Shown here: in pieces, positions 26,301-38,300 of the stretch
How the letters are laid out: each line of letters begins with the position of its first letter
Numbering within the stretch: position 1 is the first letter of the stretch
NCBI GenBank assembly: GCA_009760855.2
Contig: WPIO01000001.1
Coordinates: forward strand, 24,013,001 to 24,077,000
DNA from: Cristatella mucedo
Taxonomy: Eukaryota > Bryozoa > Phylactolaemata > Cristatellidae
DNA: 64,000 nt
Direction: 5' to 3'
The notes under the pieces: generated by a model
Databases searched by the model: none
Told to the model about the DNA's origin: nothing
What the model saw: the letters and a program-made list of their open reading frames with translations, nothing else
Program-made: the position numbers and the translations under genes

Positions 26301-29300
26301 CATGTTGCCGTGATAGCCCGTGAAGTAAGGGGCTCGCTCGTCGCGACCTCGGTCGTCGGTTCATATCGTGCAGTGGGCGATCCTTTATTGCCAACTGCAA
26401 CCGATGATGCTAGCAGTTAGGGCTCTCCTGCCGATGTACAAATGAGGCTGTTAGGTCAGCTAATATTTATTTTATATGTTTGTAGATGATACAAGATCCC
26501 ACAAGTGCAAAACTACTGCCTGATCCATTGCGTGAACCATATTATCAACCTCCGTACACCCTTGTTCTGGAAATGACTGGTGTACTTATTCATCCTGATT
26601 GGACTGTAAGCTCTCAGTTGTCTTCTTAACACTTGCTGTGCAGTATTATGTAGCCCGTGTCACAGCCTCTTAAAAATGAGTGCAGATGAATGTGACAAAA
26701 TCTTATACAGCTTTTCTCTTTGCAGAGCATGTATCTATTGCTGTTAGGCCTTCCTTAATTATGACATGAGCCTTGTGCATTATTTGTAACTGAGTATCTG
26801 TCACATTTGTAGTTAAGCACTGGTTGGAGATTTAAGAAGAGACCTGGTCTTGAGTATTTTCTACAGCAAGTGGGGCCACCTCTCTTTGAGATTGTCATTT
26901 ATACGTCAGAGCAAGGTTTTGTAAGTGACATTTCTATGCAGATCGCTCGTTATTATGTTAAAATAGAAGTATCTATTTCTCTATATTGCAGGGATAACAT
27001 TTGACAATGATTGGAGATGAAAGCAGATGTACGGTTTTCTTTTTCATCTCCAAAATATTTCTTTGTGCTTCTTTTCAAACGTTTTTTATGTTTTGTCAGC
27101 GTCATGCCACTCTGATCTGTTGGTTAACCTAACATTTTGGCGTGTGCTATTTTAGTTGTATCTTTTATCAGTTGTTTTAAAAATTCAAAAATATCTATGG
27201 CCAAGTCAAGTGTTCATAATTATGTTTTCATGTCCTTCAATTTAATGTGTTATGGCAACAAAACTACCAGAAGTGTATTATTATTTCCTTAGTGATTATA
27301 CCGATTGCTTATGTGACTCATGAGAAATCCTCACCAAGGCAGCGATAGTGTCGAGAAACACTGACTGCCTTTCGACCAAGCAGATCCTATGGAAAGTTCG
27401 GTGACAGCAATCAATAACTTATTAATATAGATCACTCCGCATCAACAGCTTCAAGTGCCCGGAGGCTGAAGAGTAGCACATCCCAAGCTGCCCTTTGGAT
27501 TTGGGCTTGTGAACGCACCTAATATTGTGCTGATGTGAACGCACCTAATATTGTGCAGATGGCCTTGTGCTGAAAGTTCAGGCAATCCCCAACCAGATTG
27601 TTCAGATATGCAACGATTGTATGCTCTGCCTTTATCAAAAACGATACAGCACTATATGGACAGCAGCTCGACAACGGTCAAGTTTTGTTTTAGTATAGAC
27701 ACATCCACAAAAATGTCTGCTGCCGTTTTAAAACTTGTATGTCAGAGTATGGCTATAGTATTAAAGTTATAACCTTAACTCTAAACTCGTGTGATCCCCT
27801 GATCATTGATGCCCCACCTTATAGACACGGTTTGCTTTGACCATGCGCAGAGAACGACATCATCTACTGAATCACTATTGTGTTCCAAGCTGATAACTCT
27901 GTATTATAGGGCTGCCAATATCTGGCCTAGATAGAGCACCGGTCTAATAGGCAGCGATTGAGTTTGCAAAGGAATCTGCCCATGTGTTGCCTCGTGATTG
28001 AGTTTGCAAAGGAGTCTGTCTAGGTGGTATCTCGCACCCGTAAAAATTTCTTCGAGATGGTCGGATTCTCACAGTTATGAACTCGTGGCTTTATCATTTG
28101 GTCATTAGCTTCTTCTTAAAAGGAACGGTTACGAAAGCTATAAAAACGAACCTTGCTGTATCACTCTTCTTCACACCGAATCGTAGAGATCACGAGACCA
28201 GTCTTCCCTTAGTAAGAGCCTCACTATATATAGGAAATCGGCCAGTGGAGGATATGCTTGCAAAGAGGTTTGACTGTAATGCCCGGCAACGTCCATGCGT
28301 TCGAATGGAGTTGATATGTAGTTGTCCTCTTGTGAGATGCAGCTTCATATGCCTATCTTAAGTGTTGCTAAGACTGCCTCGTTAGCACGTGCAGAGTGTC
28401 TGCTTCTGGTTGAAATGGCTTGGCATTGACATAGCTGCCTTTCTCCAGTCTTGCTTATTGCTTACCTGTTCAGTGCTTTTGTTTAAAAAAAATCAACTTT
28501 TGGCAGGATTAGAGCCTAATAATCCCCCTTGCTTATTCTACTGCAGGTACTTATATGATAGCAATGAATGCATTAAAAAGCTGCACAATTCACGCCTTAG
28601 CCCTGCTTTGTCCCATGGGTCAAGGTGCTATCCTTTGATGACAGAGGTCAAGGTGAATGCATTTGATGACCCAGGTCGTGGGCTCCAGCCCTGTGGCATA
28701 TGGGAAGTGTGTTATAACTACTATTATTAAGATATGCGCATTTAACGACTAATGTCGTGAATTTGAGCCCTGTGGTTTATGCAAAACGTCTGGATAGAAA
28801 TCAAGTTCTCTTAGGGTGTTATGCTAATAAATTATATTTAGATTACAGTGTGGGTATCGAGAGATCTCTGCGGGTGTGCATCAATTCTCAAGCCTCCTTC
28901 CCCTCGTTCAGAGGGTGCTTTGAAGGTAGATTGTTTTGTGCCTGTAGCTTTATTATTCCGAAGGTGATTTACTCCAAAATGAGATATATGGGAAACCAAT
29001 GTGTGGCTTGAAACTGTCTTCTGTTCCACATAAGGATATTTGGCAGGGTGAAACAACAACGTGCGGTGTTCTTCAAGTGAGAGTGAAGATGTTACTGTAC
29101 CCTATGTATCTGGCTTTCGTAGGCCAGCCAAGTCTATTGCTGAGTTCCCCGTTGGAATCGAAAAAATAGCCTTATCGAGCTGGCCAATGAGGACAGTAGC
29201 TCGAAAAATAAGGACGGTCCTGAGCCTCAAACGAGTGGCAGTGACACTTACGTAATGCTTCCTCGGCTAGCTAGCTGCTTCAATCGCCGACAATGTAATT

Positions 29301-32300
29301 ACTGCACCTAATCACCAAGAAAGCAGTTATTTCTGCATGCTTGGACCATCGAAGCCGGTAAACCCCCAAGGGCCTACCAGAGGCCTTACCGGACCTTTTT
29401 TTTTATTATCTATTCAGGCAATGCAAATCAATATTCTCATCATATACTAGCCGGTGACATGCTTCAGTCAAGTATGGGATTGAGGTCCAGGCTGTGCCTT
29501 CCACAATTCTTATGCAATGACAGTATCTTTTCTTCCACTGCTGATTCTAGTCAATTTATTTCTTACCAATCTCCCTGCTGCTTAATTGCTACTTACTCTC
29601 CTCAACCGTCATAGTTCCACAATGTTTCTCACTTTTATCTATTTCATGAGATGAAGGCTGTTGGCTACTGATTGGACAACGAAAGCCGTTTAGGCTTCGA
29701 GTATGTTATAAAGGTGTATCTAGTGTATCTACCTATTTATTCTTGGGACTTTGTGAAGTCGCAGATGGAAATGCATGCATTGGTCGGGCAAACGACACGG
29801 TTTAAATAATTTCCCAGTTGTCTGCTCACCATCATACTTCTTTTTATACCTAGTTGCCACTATAACCTAGCCGGCTCTGACTGCTATTTGTTATGGCCCT
29901 GCATGTTTATTATCGTTTCGGTATTGTCAGTTAAACGCATTCATGGATGCCGATGCTTCCATGAGGGTTCTTTAATTGGTTAGCTCAAGCTGATGGTCCG
30001 GACGAAGCAAGGAAGGGGGTAACTGGGGTATTTTATGCTGTATTTTGAGCCGCACAGCCCAACGCGTTTTTCCCCAACACTGTAGTGAATCTAATTTAAT
30101 TGTCATCGGGCTATCTCATCAGTGACCACTCTAAAGCTGTTCTCGTGGAATGCATATTCAATATGCAACGACCCATAATAGTTCGTGACATTTTTTACTA
30201 GGCCCTTAATCAGTTTCCCGTGAAATTGACTAACAGCCCGACCCTAAGCACTCCACCCCGGCAGGCAGAAGTGGCTTCTGTTTGTTCTGTACCTCGAAGT
30301 AAATTAAAACTGTGGAGTAACTGTGTTCGCATGTTACTCCCTCAATTTCAAGTCGTTTTCAGTCTCTGAACAATAGTCCTTCAAATCTATAGCATTAAGT
30401 CAATCTAACAGTATGCTACCGGTTGTGGCAGTAATCTTTCACCCCATTACCAATTCTTTGACTAATCCTTATTTGGTAATAGTGCAGTGGCTCAGCCAGC
30501 TGCCTGATTTGAACCCTATAAAACTACTACAGAGTAATATTGTCAGGTGGCTGAGGCCGAGTGGTCGGCCTACATCAGTTGCCGACCTGTTCAGTAGAAT
30601 CCATGCTCTTTGGAATGTGCTACAGGTTAATAGACAGCACAGAAGCTGGTAGCTACTATTCCTGACAAGAAAAGGGAGTTGTTAAAGAATCGTGGTGGGA
30701 CGACATCACAGTGAACACACTAACAACGTATGTGTTTATTTTTGGGTGGTCAATATTTTCACATGCATTGCGTAACTTTAGTATGCTCGGCATCATAAAA
30801 AACCTTATTACCCGAATGAATTTGCAGCCACTGCAACTAAGGGTTTTCAAGGTTTTTTGCACCTGAGTGTACACAGTTGTTTGTTGTTCTTGCTGTGTTG
30901 GTTGTATCCATTCAGTTTGCAGAATGCGCTCAGGACAGTGCTCGGAATGGTCTGTGTGCTTAGACCTGTCTAGCTTAGGCAGCAAAACCTCCGTAGCTTA
31001 GTATCCTGCTCCCCACCATGTCATGTGGGAGAGTAGGGGAACACCACTTTATCTAATGAGCAAATGTCAGTCTGTACCAGTAAGTTTTTCTTCTTCCTGG
31101 TAGTGATTTTCTCAGCCCTGGCTCCCAGTGCAGGATCGCATTGTTTCCTCATTTAATCGCGTTAAGTGGTGCTGACTTCACATTCATGGAATGCGAGTGA
31201 TGGTTTGGCCATTATTTGTACTTGCTGCTGATGCCGGTTGCATCATTTCTTTGCCATAGGCTATTCATTGATGCCCCTAGGCCATAAACACCTCGGGCAG
31301 CCGGTCGTAGTGTTGTGTACTGAGTTCTTTTTGCACAGGTTAACTTGTCTTGTAGACGGCATATCCACTTCTGAATGCGATGGATCCCAAGGGGTACATA
31401 ATGTACCGCCTTTTCAGAGATTCTACACGATATATTGATGGTCATCACGTCAAGGTAGAGCTGTGCATTTTGTGTTGTAACTTCAGCTCGCAATAATTCT
31501 TGGTGATAGCTTACTGTTTGGACTCCGAAAGTTTGGTTGTATGGTGGTGATCTGACGTGAAAAGCTTGTCAGGGCGTTGACTGCTATTTTCCAAATGAGC
31601 ACTTTTGTCTTTACATCGGCAGAGGCCCTTTGACTGTGTTGGATGTGATAAGCTTCATGTCTGCACAGTTTTTACATGATTGCACTGGAATGTTGATGTA
31701 GCTGTCTAAAGGAAATTATCATGGTTCACACTGAGCATGCACATTTGCACGGATGCATTAGTGCATATGCACAAGTGCTAGCCTGTAGCCACGATTAAGC
31801 CCAGGAGGGACCGGAACTTGACCTTGCCAGAGGCAGCTAATCATGTAAAGCTTGACGAGGCAGATCGGGCAACATGTCGCACTCCCTTTGCAATTCCTTG
31901 TGGATAAATCTGCATGTCAGGTTTGCAGCCAATATGGATTTGACTTATCGCCCAAGATTTTTTCAGGCTGATCCTTAGGGTTTCTATAGGTCGAACTGCT
32001 GATTATCACTTCTCATGTACAGTGCTGAAAAGTACAGCTGCATGTAAGCAAATGTGGTCGTTGTGCTACATAGAACGTATCACATCAACTCGTGTACCTT
32101 CTTGGCATTGCATGTGTGTCTTGCTATAGAGGTGATTTCATCGACGTTGTATTTTGAGCTTATTAAGTGGTTGCTGCACGTGCTTGTCGTGATGCTGAAG
32201 AGCTAAGGTTGCACTTTACTTGAGCTCGATAGTTTGTCGGTTCTTCTTTACCATGCGGCTGTGCTTTGACACGTGACCACTGGCCAGTAGCACGAGATTT

Positions 32301-35300
32301 TTACTTCATCTTTCAATTCTTTATGTCATTGTGGCCCACCTTTCCGGCAGTGACTACCGATGTATCAGACAGACAGTGGATGGAGTTCATCAGTGATAGC
32401 TTTGCTGCAAGGGGCGATCTTTAGTGAAAACGCCATTGGGGTAATTCACCTTTTTTGCTATGCATTCGAGATCTTTATTTAGCCACTTATCATCCTCAAT
32501 AGAGTTGATGTGTTGGCTGGGGATTATGTTGCTACGGTGCCTTTTGAAATGAAAAGGGCTGCTCTCATGTCATTTTGACATGAGAGCAGCCCCTTATTAT
32601 TATGTATTTTCATGGCTTCTTGTTGATGGGTAATGTTTTTTAGTTTGTCCTGGCGCTTAGTTAATACAAGTCGTGCATTGTTCTTCCTGTGGGTCCTTAG
32701 ACTTCTATACTCTCGGCTATTCTGTATGCACATCGCTTCTATTCGATGTAGTGCTGTGCTGCTTGACTGATCATTTCTCACTGGAAACTGCATAGGCTGT
32801 CGCGTATGCTCCAGATGTGTCTCCAGCATAGAGCTTGCCTATTCGTATTGGCTCCGTAGAGTCAGTCAGCGAATCGTGTCTGTAACGCGGTAGCTGCTTG
32901 CTGTGGGGAAAAACTGCCACCTCATCAGCCATTCCTTCTCACAGCTACTGCAATTCCTTCTCACAGCTACTGCAAGCAGTCTAGGACCATTCTTAACTGG
33001 CTAAGACATCTGAGCCTCAGACCCTACTTTGCATTATTACACAACCAGACATTTTTTTGGCTGATTTAACAGCCTAATTTGTAAAGCAGCAGACGAACCT
33101 TAACGACTATCACCACCACTTGCATTTGGCAATAAAGGCTCGCCCAGCTGCAGGGTTTGAACCAACGACCTCGATCGTGAAGAGCGAGCGAGCACCTTAC
33201 CTCGTGGGCTATCACTGCCACATTGGCTGCTCTTGTAGTCCCGAGAAGTCTATGTATCAGAGTTTTTCGGCAGTTGCTCCCTGTCCTCAGTTTTCTTCAT
33301 ACCTGTCAGCTCTTGGTCTGTCGATATGCTAGAGTGGAATCTCCCGGCGACGTGTTCTGTGAATCTTGGTCGTCATTGCACTAGGTTGGTTTACTTTGAT
33401 GTTATAGCAGCTCTCCTTGATTTAATTTCGCAGTGCCAGCAGTTTTTATGCTGTTCGGCTGCGCTGCACTCTTTCAGCCAGCTGTTAGCTCTGGCTCACA
33501 CCTGCTAACGGTTGCATTCAACAACCACCGATTGGCATCTTAGCTCGATGCCATTATTAGCTCATTTCTCTTAGGGCAGGCCTCCTGCAAGATTGCATTA
33601 ATTCTAGGATACGCCTCATGCTTTCCAAGCTGTTCATGCAATCAGTGTTAGCTCGCTTGCCTCGTGAGAAGTCAGCTGCTTGCTTCTTCCGAGCGCTGTG
33701 TCAATCAAACCCTGAACGCTTGGTGTGCAAGTCGAGAAGAAATGATAACCGGATATTGTAGCTTAGCATGGGCCAAGAGTGTCACTTGGAGTTGTAATGT
33801 GCTTAGATAGAGTGGACTGTTAGTCTTTTTCCCTGGCGTATAACTCAATTGATTCATCGGCAGGGTCCCGGGTGTGCTCTTGTAGTTAACCTGACTATTG
33901 AGTTTACCTATTACCTTCTTCCAGTCTTACACCCTGTCGTGTTGTGCAAGAGGGGCTGTAGTTGCAATGTCGTCTGTGGTGACTAATGTGGATGGGGCAA
34001 TGCAGCTTATTTGCTTCCCCTGCATGAAATTGTGCTTTCGTTTCACTGACAATGACTTGCAGCTTGACAGTAGATACTCTTTCTATGCTAGTGGAAGTCT
34101 GCATCTTGCGAATGCCACCTATCTATCACTCTTTTGGTGTCGCCGGTAAGCAACGAAGGTCATTTGAGAATTGACATCCTTATTAGGTTGGGTTTCACCC
34201 ATATCATAAGGCTCGTTTTATAAAGAATCAGATGGCCAGAATAATAACTTTGTAACCGCTAGAAATGAGCCTTGCTGCCTGGCGTGTTGGTGCGGCACGA
34301 ACATACCTTGTAATTGCAACCCCACGGACATTATCTCGGACTCTTCGTCCTGCCACATACCCCTCTGACATGAAGCTTCAGTGCATGCCAGCCCCTGCTG
34401 GGGGGGGGGAGGTCGTGTGTGAGGGACCGGAGCATAGGCTGAGCTTGCATCCGTGTGAGGCTGCTGGCCCCATCGGTTGCGCTATTTACTACCCTATCTA
34501 CGCACAAATTCGACACGTGCAGGGAAAGAAATGCGCAGTTCCCTAGTCGTGATAGCAAGCATGCATCTCGTGGAGATCACTGGTGAATTTTCACTTCTTT
34601 TTCAAGGACTTGAATTGCCTGAACAGGGATCTGAGCAAAGTAATAATGATAGACCATGACAAGCAGTCGTACAAGCTTAATCCTCGCAGTGGTTTAGCAA
34701 TGAAGAAATGGAACGGGCAAGATGATGATAAGGCGCTCTACGATCTTGCCAACTTCCTCCGAAGTAAGTGAATAATAGTCACCTCTCGACTCATTTTTGC
34801 TTGCATTGTCGAGAAATGCTTATTTACTGTCCAACTGGCCAACTTCTAAACGTTATGGAGTTGGTGCTCTCAATATGCTTTTGCTTGATAAATCTTGGTG
34901 ACGGGAATGTACATTGTGCACTTCGGTTTTTGGTCAAGGCAGGTGTGCTTCACCTATGCAGTGTGTCGGGTACCACGAGGTGTCCTGTCGTGTAATTAGT
35001 TAACCATTTTGCAGCAACCATATTAGTTAAGAGTGCTTTCAATTGGAACCTACTTTATTTCCCTCCGAAGAAAAAACTAAATAGGTAACCGCTATGTGAA
35101 TCCCATTTTAGACACTTCACTATTGTTGACGTTTTTCGGTAGTTGATTTGTAGAAAGGTCTGACTATGTGCACTGGTGGTGGCAAGCTGATTTCGGATTC
35201 TTCTCTGACCTAACAAATCGTATGGTGCTTGCCCTGGGATTAGACCTGTTCCCCGTGACTGCATTATCAGGGCACGTTTGACACCAGTCTCATTCAGTGT

Positions 35301-38300
35301 GTGGCCACTAGGGCATCCAAGACCAGACTATTCTTATGGCACTGTTTGTACATCAAACTTTGCATTGATTTGTAAAGCTCTTGGATACAGAGTAAATTCC
35401 CTTAAGGTGATAATAATAATAATACATTTGATAAAGCGCCCTCAGAGAAGTCAATCTCTGTGTAGGCGCTTTACAATTGCTGCAAAGGAAGCTCGATCGA
35501 ATGGTTAATGGTAGCATGTTCAAAAAACAACAAGAATAGCATGATTAGGGTGGAATGCATAGGGTCAGCATGCAAGTGTTGTTAGTGGCAACATGCAACA
35601 GTGTCAGCATGCATAAGCACATAATGGACCAATCACAGGTATCCACTAAATGCTGTGATAAATAGATGCGTTTTTAGTTTCTTTTTAAATGTGGACAGAT
35701 CAGAAGATGTCGTGACGCAGGTCAATACAAACTGGGTGTGGGTGCTATGCAAACAGCCTATTGAAATTATCTTTAGATCACCAAAACCAACATTATGCAT
35801 CCAATCTTCGAATTGGAATCTGGTGTGCTTATGGTTGACAATAATTTCAGAAATAGCTAGTTGATGTAAAAGTCTGCACTCACTCGAAAAGAATATCGCA
35901 GTTTGGACAGCAGCTGCTGTAGCTGCTAATCTGGGTAATACAAATATTTTCTACGATACCACCCAAGCCAAAGTTGTGCACAGCAAGATTTATTGACAGC
36001 CCATAAACAAACGCATACGCCATTGGCATGTATGCATTTAGTAAGACATAGCCCCAACAAGATATTTTTTTTTATCTCCCTTATCTGTCTAGAGGTCTCT
36101 AGCCAAGCTTTCGCATTGCCTCTTCTGCTGTAGCATTCCACGGAGCCTGAGTTTTACTGAAAACGTCGGCCACTGATTTATGCCTCAGCCACCCTTCGAT
36201 CCCATCCCATAAACGTTCTATGTGGTTCACATCAGGTGACCGGCTCGGCTACTGCACCAGTATCATACTGGATTCATCTAAAAAGGTGCTAAAAAGAAGG
36301 CTAAAACCAGAAAAAGGGCTTGCCAGTGTTATCTTGCCGCCAAATATAACGATCCCCCATGCAGGGTATTTGCGCTTTGCAATCCCTCTTGCTTGACCAC
36401 CTGAAGATACACGTATTGGTTCATACTACAATAGATCGGATCCCAAGCTCCAACACCTTTTGCAGCTAAGCAGCCCTAAGGCCACTACCGATTTGCTGCT
36501 GCCAAGTTTCGTAGTAGTCTGAAGGCAGCCATGCTTCCCTTATCTTTTTGCTAGCCCTTACGAGCAGCGGTCCATTACCTTATATCGCAAACTTACTCTA
36601 ATAAGTCCAGTACATAAAACAAAAATTCAATGTTCAGTGGGTGTTGTGGCATGGGCTAACTGAAAGCCGTCTGCTTTGTAATGGCTGGTTAGCAGAGGCT
36701 TGCATTTTCAATCTAGTGGAAGATGCTAAGGCATGGCATTCTAAACCTGAGTCGGAAAGCTACAGGCCACCTAAGGCCTTGTTGGAAGATTACTTATTAA
36801 AAAAATTTGATATATACTGCTTTTCGTGACACTCTTAGTAAACCACTACTCACCGTATCTTTGTCAGTATCGATCGCTGTAGCATCTCTGTATGACCGTG
36901 CAAAGTCTCTAAGTTTGGCAGTTCTATTCTGAGGTCCTGCCATCTTAATGAGCCAACAACTCCAGGCATCGTTCCTGCACAGCTGACCAGATTCAGCCGT
37001 CTGGGCCATCTAACCAATCCCGGATATTTGTTGGTTTTGTAGCATGCAGTGAATTAACCAACCCCAGGCCATAGTCCAATCTCACGATTTGTATGGCTTT
37101 GTTGATGCATCAGTGTCAGGATCCCCTTAACATGGTCACCGCAGTGTGTGTCACCTGGTATTTCGCAGTGTGTCACCTGGTATTTCTCAGCTGCATGAAG
37201 TCTATCCAGACTTATAGATATTGGGTGGACGTGAGTGTTATAATTATACCACATACCTGTAGCAGTGTGCAGAGGTGTTGTGCAGGTTGAGACTGTAAAT
37301 GTTGAGGAACCCAGAAAGATGTCATTACCTTTAAAAATGGCAAATTTATTAGCCGAAATGGTTTGGTCTTTAGCCTTTTTTGTAACAAGCCTGTAAACAG
37401 AACTACTATAGCCGCCGAAGAAGATGATGCTAGATAACTCCCCACTGGCCGGAGTTCCCAGACGCTCTGGGACTTTGGTTTATGCTCTGGCGAGTGCCAA
37501 TACCAATATTTGAGAGATTTGTATGCAGTCAAGTTGACAGCATTTTGCAGTAGTGTGCAAACTCTGTTGTTGATATAACTTAATGTGTACTACATCGTGG
37601 TGAAGCTTTTGCTTGGTAATGTTCTGTTTTTACAACTTTTGCCGGTTGGTTGACTTTTTCTTTACAGCTCTGGCCAGCAGTGGTGTTGAGGATGTAAGGA
37701 CAGTTATTGACTATTACAATCAATTTGACGATCCCATAGAAGCATTCAGACAGAATCAGGCACGACTGCAGGTATGCTCTCTTTTACTTTCGATGCTTAT
37801 GTTATTCATATCCTGTGCTCACTTTCTCGAAGGACCCATAGATAACCAAACGAAGAAAAACGCCATGATCTGCCATTGCCGAGTCTTTCTGCTTTGTCAG
37901 CAAGGATGACCTTAGTCTGCCTCTGCCTGCTGCTTTAGTAGCACCAACCATCTTTCCAATGTGGGCAATGTAGAGCAGACCTATCTGTGTGAGTGACTCT
38001 ATTCCCTTTGACCTTGTTAATGCATTGAGGTGCGATCATTATACCGGATCTGCCTCGATTGAACTCTAAACCTGCTGCATGCAGGACGAGTGCTCACCCT
38101 CTTTCTCCATAGCGATGGGCATTTTGCTTGTCGTATGTGAACTACGTGCCTGCATCCCAAGATCCAATGAAAGTGATTCTTCAGCACCTTGGTTTGGTGA
38201 TGTGGAATGTTCTGCTTTCTTGTGTAACCTTGCCACTCACAGCAAAGACGAGCACGTTTATTGATTCTAGCACTGTGATATTCTTTGGATGTGCCCCAGC

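Noticed and set aside
34265-34546. A 93-codon frame in TIMM50 intron 7
   Set aside because: No TIM50 similarity, no suitable splice phase with exons 7 and 8, and no known domain.
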